Assembly: GCA_951801955.1 (NCBI GenBank)
Contig: CATOOV010000033.1
Span: forward strand, 1-35,641
Direction of reading: 5' to 3'
DNA: 35,641 nucleotides
Source of the DNA: an uncultured Lachnospiraceae bacterium
Lineage (GTDB): Bacteria; Bacillota; Clostridia; Lachnospirales; Lachnospiraceae
The stretch's first letter is position 1; each line of letters starts with the position of its first letter. The notes below the pieces were generated by a model, which was not told the origin of the DNA, searched no databases, and saw only the letters and a list, made by a program, of their open reading frames with translations. The translations under genes were made by a program, and so were the position numbers. Shown here piece after piece: positions 7,274-15,696 of this stretch.

Positions 7274-9562
7274 ATGGCTGAAATAGAATTGAAAATGGAA
7301 AAACCTGCGGTTCAAAGAGCAGCAGGTTGTCCATTTGTCTCTCTTTTATGCCTGTGGGCGGGGGTTTTCGGAAGTCTGTTTTTCTTTGATTCTCTGTACG
7401 CAGTTTCTTTTTCTGGGTGGATCGTGTATCCCTTTGCGTTTCTTTTTGCCAGTTTGCTGTGGTATCTCTGTTCTTACCAGAAAAAGTTCGTGTTAAAAGT
7501 TTTTTTGATGCTTGTTTGTCTGTCAGGGGGAAGCGGTATTCTGCTGTATGGAAGGCTGCGGCATCAGTTGGAACAGGTGATGGACAGTATTTTGGGCAAG
7601 GCTGGGCTGGAGACAATGGAAATTACAGAAACAGCATTGCTACTGACAGTTATCATTTCCCTTTGCTTTTCCTTGGTAGAATTTATTCTGCATATTCATG
7701 CGATTTTGTATTTGCTGACATTTGGGCTTTTGCTCTTGTCCCCGTTGGTTGGAATTCGAGCGGGAATGAAAACAATTCTTCTTTTTGTGGTTTTTCAGAG
7801 TGTTTTTTGGGTGATAGACAGAACTGTCAGAGGCGGGGGAAAGCAACCGTTGTTTTTGCCTGATCTGCAACGATTGTCAGAAAAAAGCGCCCAGGTTATG
7901 CTGATGATTGTGGCGGCATGTTTTTTGGCCGCGCTTCCATTGGCAGCAAATTTTGAACAAAATTTTTATCATGTTGTCTATGGTATAGAAGGATATATCT
8001 ATCGTTCCCTGCAGCATATATCCGGCAAGGAGGGCATACCAGTCACGGGCGGAAAAATGAACAGGGGCAATCAGTACCATACCGGGGCAGACCATCTGCA
8101 GCTGCGGGTTTCCAGGCGGCCAGAGGAGAATTTATATTTGCGTGAGTTCAGCGGAGGGGAATATCTGGGTGACGATTGGACGCGTTCCAGTGATGAGGCA
8201 TTATTTTCCAATATGGAAGAAGAACTGCAGTGGAAGGGATGGGAATATATGATTAGGAGTATGTATTATAGTATGTACTTTGCATTGAACAGCAAAATGC
8301 AGACAGGGGAATCTTTGCAGCCTATTACACTGGCTGTAAAGCAGTATCAGAATACATTTGGTCATGATTATGTCCCTTATTACAGCCACCGCCCTAGAGA
8401 ATATGATGAACATGGTTATGGGGCAGACGGGAAGATGTTCCAGTTTTATGAACAGAAGGATATGAATATTATATGGGATAATGTGCCGGCAGAATTTGAA
8501 GGGATGAGGGATTACTATTATGCCTTGTTGGAGGCATATATTAAAGAGGCAAAGGCGGCATATACACAGGTTCCCAAGGATCAGCTCCCCCAGCTGACGA
8601 AATTTGTGGCGGAACATCCAATGGAAAGTTTGGATGAAATTACGGCTTTTATTTTGTATACACTCAACACCAATGCTGTTTATACTAAGACGCCAGGACA
8701 GGTTCCCATGAATCGGGATATTGTGGAATATTTTTTGTTTGACAGCGGGCAGGGATATTGCCAGCATTTTGCGGCTACAGCAACGCTTTTGTATCGCTTG
8801 TATGGAATACCGGCACGTTATGCCACTGGTTATATGGTGTCGCCGTCTGATTTTGAATTGGAAGAAGATGGAATTTGGCATGCCGTGGTTACAGATGAGT
8901 CTGCACATGCATGGACGGAAATATTTCTGGAGGATTATGGCTGGACTCCCATAGAGGCTACACCTGGGACGGACGGTTCCATAATGGGAAGTTATCCGGG
9001 ATTCGGCAGTGAAGAATTACAAAAGTTACTCAAAGAGCGGAAATGGAATATAAAAACGCCAAGTATTACAAGGGAGGACACTGCTTTAAACCCTTCTGTT
9101 TATTCAACGGAACATAAATGGTCCATACATAAGATTGACTTAAAAAAATATGAAAAAGCGATTTGGATTTTGGGAAGTTGCTTGATCTATTCCCTGTTAT
9201 TGGCGCCCATTTTTTTGGATTACCACAGGTTATGGCGGCTAAAAAAAATGGAAACTATGAATTGCCGCAGGGTGTTTGATAAATTTATAAATATGCTTCA
9301 TGCAACAAATTATTTATCTGCTTATGATGGTACGGAGGAGGATCTTGCAGTGAAGCTGAAGGAGGTTTTGCCTTCCATATCCCAGGAAGAATTGATTAAG
9401 ATGCAAAAAATTGTGTCGATGGCAGCCTATAGTTTCCAGTCCCCCACATGGGAGGAGGAAGAATGTGTGAGGGGGATTTATGTTCGGGCGGCAGGAATTA
9501 TTTATGAAACTTTAAATTGGCGCCAAAAATTGTGGTTTCGATATTGGAAAACATTTGGATAA
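7274..9562 (+). CDS. Transglutaminase-like membrane protein (TgpA type)
   Basis: 762-aa membrane protein. Five or six hydrophobic segments occupy about residues 20-225, then an extracellular part, a further membrane segment near residues 625-645 (WILGSCLIYSLLLAPIFL), and a C-terminal cytosolic tail of about 115 aa like the DUF4129-type tails of TgpA proteins. The transglutaminase core contains Cys496 in GYCQHFAATATLLY and His545 in HAWTEIF; the third triad position is Glu561 in WTPIEATPG, where Asp is common elsewhere. YATGYM follows the Cys helix as usual. It could be a protease or cross-linking enzyme on the outer face; the family has both. It is the last gene of the operon; a separate small RNA promoter begins about 30 bases after its stop codon. 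Confidence 0.92.
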   Translation: MAEIELKMEKPAVQRAAGCPFVSLLCLWAGVFGSLFFFDSLYAVSFSGWIVYPFAFLFASLLWYLCSYQKKFVLKVFLMLVCLSGGSGILLYGRLRHQLEQVMDSILGKAGLETMEITETALLLTVIISLCFSLVEFILHIHAILYLLTFGLLLLSPLVGIRAGMKTILLFVVFQSVFWVIDRTVRGGGKQPLFLPDLQRLSEKSAQVMLMIVAACFLAALPLAANFEQNFYHVVYGIEGYIYRSLQHISGKEGIPVTGGKMNRGNQYHTGADHLQLRVSRRPEENLYLREFSGGEYLGDDWTRSSDEALFSNMEEELQWKGWEYMIRSMYYSMYFALNSKMQTGESLQPITLAVKQYQNTFGHDYVPYYSHRPREYDEHGYGADGKMFQFYEQKDMNIIWDNVPAEFEGMRDYYYALLEAYIKEAKAAYTQVPKDQLPQLTKFVAEHPMESLDEITAFILYTLNTNAVYTKTPGQVPMNRDIVEYFLFDSGQGYCQHFAATATLLYRLYGIPARYATGYMVSPSDFELEEDGIWHAVVTDESAHAWTEIFLEDYGWTPIEATPGTDGSIMGSYPGFGSEELQKLLKERKWNIKTPSITREDTALNPSVYSTEHKWSIHKIDLKKYEKAIWILGSCLIYSLLLAPIFLDYHRLWRLKKMETMNCRRVFDKFINMLHATNYLSAYDGTEEDLAVKLKEVLPSISQEELIKMQKIVSMAAYSFQSPTWEEEECVRGIYVRAAGIIYETLNWRQKLWFRYWKTFG

Positions 9563-9594
9563 AGAAAATGTTAGAAGAAAGAAAATAATTCCTC

Positions 9595-9623
9595 TTGCGC
9601 TATCAAGTTTCCTATGTTACAAT
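9595..9623 (+). promoter_or_regulatory. Promoter of candidate small RNA
   Basis: TTGCGC (9595-9600), 17-base spacer, TACAAT (9618-9623). It lies right after the TGase gene and points into an untranslated region that ends in a strong terminator at 9749-9803. Confidence 0.65.
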
Positions 9624-9629
9624 TTCTTC

Positions 9630-9803
9630 GGGAACTATCATTCAAGAATGTCGTCGGCGTTCTTGCCGCGGGGTGCTGGGAAGCTTCCCTGACAAGAACG
9701 AATGACAATATAGAATCGTGCTGATTTCTGCCGCCGGGTAGGGTTGCTGCACCAGGCTTCATATCATTAGGCCATAGAAGATATGAAGTGCTGGTGCTTT
9801 TTT
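9630..9803 (+). ncRNA. Candidate structured small RNA, about 170 nt
   Basis: No plausible reading frame covers this stretch on either strand, yet it has its own promoter, defined structure and terminator. TCATTC (9638-9643) pairs with GAATGA (9700-9705), and GTTCTTG (9659-9665) pairs with CAAGAAC (9693-9699); the two helices stack on the 3' side with a 15-base bulge on the 5' side. The apical part includes GGGA-AGCT-TCCC. A mid-region contains TGCCGCCGGGTAGGG before the terminator. Size and a long helix with a large bubble recall 6S RNA, but I cannot match a consensus and the ends do not pair, so 6S is only a suggestion. A leader or attenuator for the MATE gene at 10030 is the alternative. 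Confidence 0.5.
9749..9803 (+). terminator. Terminator of candidate small RNA
   Basis: GCACCAG (9749-9755) pairs with CTGGTGC (9791-9797) and CTTCATATC (9757-9765) pairs with GATATGAAG (9780-9788), with a small internal loop, followed by TTTTTT (9798-9803). This is a strong intrinsic terminator. Its T-tract runs directly into the 44-bp inverted repeat. Confidence 0.85.
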
Positions 9804-9843
9804 GTCATATAGGAAATTATGTAAAATTTCCTATATGACAAAA
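9800..9843. repeat. 44-bp inverted repeat, copy 1
   Basis: TTTTGTCATATAGGAAATT (9800-9818), six-base loop, and its exact reverse complement (9825-9843): a perfect 19-bp stem. A related element of exactly the same length lies at 29935-29978, also overlapping the T-tract of a terminator. It looks like a small mobile or MITE-like repeat, or a backup terminator hairpin. Confidence 0.8.
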
Positions 9844-9859
9844 GCCCTCTGGGCAAGCT

Positions 9860-9932
9860 GCACACGCGCACAAGTGGAAAAATATTGCTACGCAAATGTG
9901 CGCGGCGCGGAATAAAAGATGCGTTAGCAAAA
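9860..9932. repeat. Interspersed intergenic repeat, copy C
   Basis: Starts GCACACGCGCACAAG, then AAATATTGCTACGCAAATG, then GCGCGG and GATGCGTTAGCAAAA. It aligns along its length with copy B (2558-2630) and in its left half with copy A (143-187). Like copy B it lies upstream of a MATE gene. The rest of the gap to 10030 shows no clear promoter; a GAAAGGAG ribosome site precedes the gene. Confidence 0.6.
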
Positions 9933-10029
9933 GAAATTGGTCGCGAAGGTGCGTGAAACGAACTTTTGTTCTTCTATAGGATTTGGGGGTCAAAAGGTGA
10001 TTTTCAGGTATTGAAAGGAGACATTTACA

Positions 10030-11328
10030 ATGTTGAAAGAATATGCAAAATACACCAGTTTGAATGTGCTGGGAATGTTGGGGCTGTCCTGTTATATACT
10101 GGCAGATACATTTTTTGTGGCAAAGGGATTGGGAAGCAGGGGGCTTGCCGCTTTAAATTTGGCAATCCCAGTATATAGTTTTATCCATGGGACGGGGCTG
10201 ATGCTTGGAATGGGCGGCGCCACCAGATTTTCTATTTTAAAAAGCCAGGGAGCGCAGAAGGAAAAGAATAGGATATTCTCCCAGACGGCAATGCTTGTTT
10301 TTGGCTTTGCAGTATTGTTTGTACTGATTGGGCTTTCAGGGGCAAGAGTTCTTACGCATTTGCTTGGGGCGGACGATGCGGTCTTTACCATGTGCAGGAT
10401 CTATTTGAAAGTCTTGCTGCTGTTTTCACCGGCATTTTTAATGAATGATTTCCTATTGTGTTTTGTGCGCAATGATGGAGCTCCCCAGCTTGCCATGGCG
10501 GCAATGCTGGGAGGCAGTTTTTCCAATATTATCTTGGATTATATTTTTATTTTTCCGTTTCAAATGGGAATTTTTGGCGCAGTGTTGGCAACTGGGCTGG
10601 CTCCGATAGTCAGCCTCGGCATTTTGTCTGTTTTTTTTATCCAGAAGAAAAATACGTTTTCTCTGGTAAAATGCAGTTTTTCCAGGAATGCGGCATTTAA
10701 AATTGCATCAGGAGGAGTGCCTTCTTTGGTTGGAGAATTGTCTTCCGGGATTATCATAATCATTTTTAATGCCATTATGTTGTCTTTGCGCGGCAACTTG
10801 GGAGTAGCGGCTTATGGGGTAATTGCGAATTTATCCCTTGTGGTGATTGCAGTATTTACAGGAATTGCCCAAGGAATCCAGCCTGTGGTAAGTAAATATT
10901 ATGGAGCTGGTGAGAAAGGAAATTGCAGGATTATTTATGGTTATGCTGTGGCGACGGTTGTTGTCTTGTCCCTTTTCATTTATTTTGGAATGTCTGCAGG
11001 AGCAGGCCAGGTAGCGGCTGTTTTTAACAGTGAAAGAAACCAGCAGCTTCAAAAAATGGCAGTGGATGGCATCCGCCTTTATTTTACCGCTGTTGCATTT
11101 GCAGGTTATAATATTGTGACAGCAATCTATTTTACCTCGACAGACCAGGCAAAACCTGGAAATTTGATTTCCCTTTTGCGTGGTTTTGTTTTGATTGTGC
11201 CATTGGCAGTCCTGATGTCCTGGATGTTTGGTTTGACGGGACTGTGGCTGGCGTTTCCTTTGGCAGAACTATTGTCTGCAGCAGTTGGGGCAGCCTTGTA
11301 TAACAGATGGGAGTCATCCCTCATTTGA
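10030..11328 (+). CDS. MATE family efflux transporter (MepA-like)
   Basis: Second MATE exporter of the window, 432 aa, with about twelve hydrophobic segments and the family opening GLSCYILADTFFVAKGLG followed by ALNLAIPVYSF. GMGGATRFSILKSQG after the second helix resembles the MepA-like branch more than the protein encoded at 2751, and the two are clearly not recent duplicates. The ATG at 10030 follows GAAAGGAG by about 8 bases. It has no evident operon partner; the aspartate kinase gene begins 129 bases later with its own candidate promoter. Substrate unknown. Confidence 0.9.
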   Translation: MLKEYAKYTSLNVLGMLGLSCYILADTFFVAKGLGSRGLAALNLAIPVYSFIHGTGLMLGMGGATRFSILKSQGAQKEKNRIFSQTAMLVFGFAVLFVLIGLSGARVLTHLLGADDAVFTMCRIYLKVLLLFSPAFLMNDFLLCFVRNDGAPQLAMAAMLGGSFSNIILDYIFIFPFQMGIFGAVLATGLAPIVSLGILSVFFIQKKNTFSLVKCSFSRNAAFKIASGGVPSLVGELSSGIIIIIFNAIMLSLRGNLGVAAYGVIANLSLVVIAVFTGIAQGIQPVVSKYYGAGEKGNCRIIYGYAVATVVVLSLFIYFGMSAGAGQVAAVFNSERNQQLQKMAVDGIRLYFTAVAFAGYNIVTAIYFTSTDQAKPGNLISLLRGFVLIVPLAVLMSWMFGLTGLWLAFPLAELLSAAVGAALYNRWESSLI

Positions 11329-11364
11329 TATAGGCAAAGAGTAACATAGCTGAATCAAAAAAAT

Positions 11365-11405
11365 TTGAAAAATCAGTTCCAATGGGGTAGATTTTGTGGT
11401 AAAAT
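11365..11405 (+). promoter_or_regulatory. Candidate promoter(s) of aspartate kinase gene
   Basis: Two overlapping options exist: TTGAAA (11365-11370), 17 bases, TAGATT (11388-11393); or TTCCAA (11377-11382), 17 bases, TAAAAT (11400-11405). The short leader holds two small hairpins (CCATC/GATGG and CTGTGC/GCACAG). It is too short for a lysine riboswitch or T-box, and none is seen. Confidence 0.45.
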
Positions 11406-11457
11406 ACCATCTGATTAAGATGGTCCTGTGCAAGAATGCACAGAATGGAGGAAAGAT

Positions 11458-12777
11458 ATGATAAAAGTTGTAAAATTCGGTGGAAGTTCTCTGGCAAGCG
11501 CCGGACAATTTTCAAAGGTCGGCAAGATTATAAGTTCAGATAAAGACCGAAGATATGTGGTTCCCAGCGCGCCAGGCAAGCGTAATTCCAAAGATACGAA
11601 AGTAACGGATATGCTGTATAAATGTTATGCGATGGCAGAAGCAGAGGAAAATTTTTCTGTTGCGCTGAAGAAAATTCAGGAACGTTATGATGCTATTATT
11701 AACGGGTTAAATATGTCACTTTCCCTGAATAAAGAATTTGAGGAGATCGCAGAGAATTTTAAGAACAAAGCAGGCGCTGATTATGCTGCTTCCAGGGGAG
11801 AGTACTTAAATGGAATCATCATGGCAAATTATTTAAATTATGAATTTATTGATGCTGCCGAAGTGATTGTATTTCACGAAGATGGAGAATTTGACTTGGA
11901 AAAAACCAATGAGATTTTATCTGCCCGGCTAAAAAACTGTGAACGTGCAGTGATTCCAGGATTTTACGGAGCCACAGAACAAGGCATGGTGAAAACTTTT
12001 TCCAGGGGGGGTTCTGATATCACAGGTTCTATAGTGGCAAAGGCAGTCCAGGCAGATATCTATGAGAACTGGACAGATGTTTCTGGGTTTTTGATTGCAG
12101 ATCCCAGGATTATCCATAAGCCAGAGGTGATTAAGGTGATCACTTACCGGGAACTGCGGGAGCTTTCTTATATGGGGGCTACAGTACTCCATGAAGACGC
12201 TGTTTTTCCTGTGCGCAGAGAGGGAATCCCAATCAATATCCGCAATACAAATGCACCAGAAGATGAGGGGACGCTGATTGTGGAAAGCACCTGCCGCCAG
12301 CCAGATTATACAATTACGGGAATTGCTGGTAAGAAGGGCTTTGTCGCAGTAAATATTGATAAGGATATGATGAATTCGGAAGTAGGCTTTGGGCGTAAAG
12401 TACTTGCGGCATTTGAGGAGCATGGAATTTCTTTTGAGCATTTACCCTCCGGCATTGACACCATGACCGTGTTTGTGCATCAGGAGGAATTTGTAGGGAA
12501 GGAACAGCAGGTCTTGTCCGCCATACATCGGCTGGCACAGCCAGACAGTATTGACTTAGAAGGCGATATCGCTTTAATTGCAGTCGTAGGACGTGGGATG
12601 CGGTCTACCCGCGGGACAGCAGGACGTATTTTTTCTGCGCTTGCCCATGCCAATGTCAATGTGAAAATGATTGACCAGGGTTCCAGTGAACTGAATATCA
12701 TTATTGGCGTAAAGAATTGTGATTTTGAGACGGCAATTAAGGCGATTTATGATATATTTGTGGTGACGCAGATTTAG
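11458..12777 (+). CDS. Aspartate kinase
   Basis: Cytosolic enzyme phosphorylating L-aspartate with ATP, the first step towards lysine, threonine, methionine and diaminopimelate. 439 aa from the ATG at 11458, which has GGAGGAAAG upstream. The catalytic domain opens with KVVKFGGSSLAS (3-14) and contains FSRGGSDITGS, with ENWTDVSGFLIADPR further on. The C-terminal part holds two ACT regulatory domains, one beginning near ITGIAGKKGFVAVNI and one near IALIAVVGRGMRSTRGTAGRI, so feedback inhibition by a product amino acid is expected. It is monofunctional (no homoserine dehydrogenase domain). Isoenzyme type cannot be decided from context, so no symbol is given. Confidence 0.95.
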   Translation: MIKVVKFGGSSLASAGQFSKVGKIISSDKDRRYVVPSAPGKRNSKDTKVTDMLYKCYAMAEAEENFSVALKKIQERYDAIINGLNMSLSLNKEFEEIAENFKNKAGADYAASRGEYLNGIIMANYLNYEFIDAAEVIVFHEDGEFDLEKTNEILSARLKNCERAVIPGFYGATEQGMVKTFSRGGSDITGSIVAKAVQADIYENWTDVSGFLIADPRIIHKPEVIKVITYRELRELSYMGATVLHEDAVFPVRREGIPINIRNTNAPEDEGTLIVESTCRQPDYTITGIAGKKGFVAVNIDKDMMNSEVGFGRKVLAAFEEHGISFEHLPSGIDTMTVFVHQEEFVGKEQQVLSAIHRLAQPDSIDLEGDIALIAVVGRGMRSTRGTAGRIFSALAHANVNVKMIDQGSSELNIIIGVKNCDFETAIKAIYDIFVVTQI

Positions 12778-12802
12778 GAAGACAGTTTCATATATATACA
12801 GG

Positions 12803-12856
12803 GAGCCTCCCTATCCTCTTTATAAAAATAATGAGTGGACAGGGAGGCTCTTATTT
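12803..12856 (+). terminator. Terminator after aspartate kinase
   Basis: GAGCCTCCCT (12803-12812) and AGGGAGGCTC (12841-12850) form a perfect 10-bp stem with a large A/T-rich loop, followed by TTATTT. The following 200 bases up to the next gene at 13058 contain no gene; visible there are a small palindrome TGTATTTT-GG-AAAATACA near 12928-12945 and A/T-rich sequence that may hold the promoter of the next operon, which I cannot place with confidence. Confidence 0.65.
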
Positions 12857-13057
12857 GGTCAGATAAGGGGTGGACTTCCCCTTTCCCAGAAATTTCAAAA
12901 AACAAATTTCCATGGTTAAAATACTGTATTTTGGAAAATACATATGTTAAAATATACAAAAGTGGTTCACACACTAGTCACTCCAGTGATAGAGGTTCAA
13001 GATATCATGTTTTAATAGAAAAATAACTGGGGAAAAGAGAGGGAAAGGAACTGGAAA

Positions 13058-13567
13058 ATGAGTGTACAGGAGCGCAAGCGTTTGATTGCTGAACATGTCT
13101 ACGAGCTGCGGAAAAAAGGAAGGATCCAGCAAACGCGGCAATTTATCCAGCATGGAAGCACAACTGTGTATGACCATAGCGTCAGGGTGGCTTACTACAG
13201 TTTGGTGTTGGCAGAATTGCTGCATTTGCAGGAACATCAGCAGGAATTGATCCGAGGAGCCTTACTGCATGATTATTTTTTATATGACTGGCATGAAAAG
13301 GACAAAAGCCATAATCTCCATGGGTTCCGCCATCCTTATACTGCATTGGAAAATGCTGATAAAGATTATCATTTGAGCAAGAGGGAACGCAATATTATTG
13401 TCCGGCATATGTTCCCTTTGATTCCAATTCCGCCAGTTTTTATGGAAGGGTGGATTGTGTGCATGGTAGACAAAGGATGTTCTATTTATGAGACAGTAAA
13501 AGCAAGAAATTATGGTGGCAAATCATCTAAAACACAGAATGCAAGACCGTCAAAATGTTTTAAATGA
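13058..13567 (+). CDS. HD-domain protein (putative phosphohydrolase)
   Basis: 169-aa cytosolic protein of the HD superfamily of metal-dependent phosphohydrolases. Metal-ligand candidates are His40 (YDHSVRVAYYS), His71-Asp72 (LLHDYFLYDWH), the HGFRHP segment and His117 (VRHMFPL). Substrate is not predictable; such small proteins are often annotated only as HD family phosphohydrolase. The last roughly 25 residues (YGGKSSKTQNARPSKCFK region) are polar and lack family features. It is the first gene of a six-gene operon; its stop overlaps by 4 bases an ATG that begins an unlikely longer version of the GH31 gene. Confidence 0.85.
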   Translation: MSVQERKRLIAEHVYELRKKGRIQQTRQFIQHGSTTVYDHSVRVAYYSLVLAELLHLQEHQQELIRGALLHDYFLYDWHEKDKSHNLHGFRHPYTALENADKDYHLSKRERNIIVRHMFPLIPIPPVFMEGWIVCMVDKGCSIYETVKARNYGGKSSKTQNARPSKCFK

Positions 13568-13605
13568 AAAATGATGACACCAAAATAGAAAGGAAAGGAG
13601 AAAAT

Positions 13606-15687
13606 ATGAGTGCAATTTACAGATATCGTATTGGGAAACCGATTCAAACAGAAGCAGTGGTACAGAAAATACCGATGGAAAAAGGGGAGATTCCTTATTT
13701 TAGACGGATACAGAAATTAGAGCTGGTCAAGCAGTCTGCAGATGCCCAGGAAGAAATGGCACAGAGAGATTATTTTATGTATCCTTTAGAACCAAACGAT
13801 CGGATTTATGGATTGGGGGAGAATGTTCGAGGCATAAACAAGCGGGGATGGATTTATGAGAGCAATTGTTCAGATGACCCCATTCATACAGAGACAAAAC
13901 ATGCCTTGTATGGCGCCCATAATTTTTTTGTGGTGGATGGTACGAAAACCTTTGGAGTGTTTTTAGATTATCCTGGCAGGCTGGTTTTTGATATGGGATA
14001 TGAACATACAGACGAGCTGCGTATTATACCAGAGGAGTGGAATCTGGAACTGTATTTGATTGAAGGCGGCAGTATCCTGGAAATTGTAAAAGTTTTCCGG
14101 CAGTTGGTGGGCAGAAGCTATATTCCTCCCAAGTGGGCGTTTGGCTTTGGACAGAGCCGTTGGGGATATCAGAGTGCAGAGGATATCCGTGCCGTAGTAA
14201 AGGGATACCGCGGGCATCAAATTCCATTGGACAGTGTGTATCTGGACATTGATTATATGGAGGGCTTTAAAGATTTTACCATAAACAGCGAACGTTTTCC
14301 TGATTTTCCTGAATTTGTAGAAGAGATGAGAAAAGAGCATATCCATCTTGTACCAATCATAGATGCGGGAGTGAAAATTGAGGAGGGATATCCTGTCTAT
14401 GAGGAAGGCGTGGAAAAAGGATATTTCTGTAAAGATGAAGAAGGAAATGATTTTGTAGGCGCTGTATGGCCTGGCAAGGTGCATTTTCCCGATGTATTAA
14501 ATAAAAGGGCAAGGAAATGGTTTGGAAAAAAATATCAGTTTCTTTTGGAACAAGGGATTGAAGGATTCTGGAATGATATGAATGAACCAGCCATCTTTTA
14601 TTCAGAAAAGCGCCTGGAACAGGTGTTGAAAAAAGTGCGGTCTATGAAAAATAAAAATATGGATATGTGGGAAGTTTTTAAATTCCGGGACCTTGTAAAT
14701 GGGCTGGCAAATAATGCGGAAGATTATGCCAGTTTTTACCACCGTATCGGCAGTAAAAAAGTCCGCCATGATAAGGTTCATAACCTCTATGGCTACCATA
14801 TGACAAGGGCGGCAGGAGAAGCTTTAGAAGAGATGGAACCACAAAAGCGTATGTTATTATTTTCCCGTGCCTCTTATATAGGCATGCATCGTTACGGCGG
14901 TATCTGGATGGGGGACAATCAATCCTGGTGGTCCCACTTGCTGTTGAATTTGAAGATGCTGCCTTCTTTAAATATGTGCGGATTTTTATATACGGGTGCG
15001 GATCTTGGAGGGTTTGGCGGAGATACCACAGAAGATCTTCTGCTTCGCTGGCTGGCGCTTGGGATTTTTACGCCTTTGATGCGCAATCACTCTGCGCTTG
15101 GCACCAGGGAACAGGAAAGCTATCAGTTTACACAGATGGAAGTATTTCAAAAGCTGATAGGAATTCGTTATGGGTTGATGCCTTATCTCTATAGTGAGTA
15201 TATGAAAGCAGCGCTTCGGGATGAGATGCTGTTTCTTCCCCTTGCATTTGTTTATCCAGAGGACAGATATGCAAAAGAAGTAGAAGACCAGCTCCTTGTT
15301 GGGGAGAGTATTATGATTGCCCCAGTATATACGCAGAATGCCACAGGCAGATACGTATACCTGCCGGAACCCATGAAGATGGTGCGTTTAAAGAGCATGG
15401 AAGAAATGGAGACGCAAGTACTCGAACAAGGGCATTTCTATGTGGATATTGCCTTGGATGAAGTAGTGTTCTTTATACGCCCGGAAAAAATAGTTCCTTA
15501 TACCCAGGCATCCCAATATATGGAGGCGGCAGAATCATCAGAGATTCACGTTTTGGATTTCGTTACAGACCATGCAGAATATGAATTGTACCAGGACGAC
15601 GGTTATACCAAGGATTATGAAAATGAAGAACATCTTAAAATATTACAAGTAAAAAAAACGCCTGATAGAACAAACGGCAGCAAGTGA
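13606..15687 (+). CDS. GH31 alpha-glucosidase
   Basis: Glycoside hydrolase family 31, 693 aa from the ATG at 13606, preferred because AAAGGAG lies just before it; an in-frame ATG at 13564 has no ribosome site. Expected to release alpha-linked glucose or a related sugar from oligosaccharide ends. The N-terminal beta domain (YGLGENVRGINKRG) leads into the barrel with VYLDIDYMEGFKDFT. The nucleophile Asp324 lies in FWNDMNEPA and the acid/base Asp437 in IWMGDNQSWW; GADLGGFGGD is also intact. No signal peptide is present, so it acts in the cytosol on imported sugars. It sits between an HD protein and a hybrid kinase with only 9 bases to the latter. Substrate could be alpha-glucoside or alpha-xyloside; the former is more likely on motif style. 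Confidence 0.93.
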   Translation: MSAIYRYRIGKPIQTEAVVQKIPMEKGEIPYFRRIQKLELVKQSADAQEEMAQRDYFMYPLEPNDRIYGLGENVRGINKRGWIYESNCSDDPIHTETKHALYGAHNFFVVDGTKTFGVFLDYPGRLVFDMGYEHTDELRIIPEEWNLELYLIEGGSILEIVKVFRQLVGRSYIPPKWAFGFGQSRWGYQSAEDIRAVVKGYRGHQIPLDSVYLDIDYMEGFKDFTINSERFPDFPEFVEEMRKEHIHLVPIIDAGVKIEEGYPVYEEGVEKGYFCKDEEGNDFVGAVWPGKVHFPDVLNKRARKWFGKKYQFLLEQGIEGFWNDMNEPAIFYSEKRLEQVLKKVRSMKNKNMDMWEVFKFRDLVNGLANNAEDYASFYHRIGSKKVRHDKVHNLYGYHMTRAAGEALEEMEPQKRMLLFSRASYIGMHRYGGIWMGDNQSWWSHLLLNLKMLPSLNMCGFLYTGADLGGFGGDTTEDLLLRWLALGIFTPLMRNHSALGTREQESYQFTQMEVFQKLIGIRYGLMPYLYSEYMKAALRDEMLFLPLAFVYPEDRYAKEVEDQLLVGESIMIAPVYTQNATGRYVYLPEPMKMVRLKSMEEMETQVLEQGHFYVDIALDEVVFFIRPEKIVPYTQASQYMEAAESSEIHVLDFVTDHAEYELYQDDGYTKDYENEEHLKILQVKKTPDRTNGSK

Positions 15688-15696
15688 GGGAATACA

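Noticed and set aside
9571-9762. Minus-strand 63-codon frame in the intergenic block
   Set aside because: It runs antisense through the candidate small RNA and its promoter, has no ribosome site and low-complexity composition.
9630-9803. Signal recognition particle RNA, tmRNA, or a yybP-ykoY or guanidine riboswitch
   Set aside because: The SRP GGAAGGAAGCAGCC-type loop, tRNA-like ends, GGGGAGUAG and ykkC core motifs are all absent.
11329-11457. Lysine riboswitch or T-box ahead of aspartate kinase
   Set aside because: The leader is at most about 60 nt and lacks the conserved motifs and a terminator.
13564-13605. Upstream ATG overlapping the HD gene as the GH31 start
   Set aside because: It gives a 4-base overlap but has no ribosome site, while the ATG at 13606 follows AAAGGAG at good spacing.
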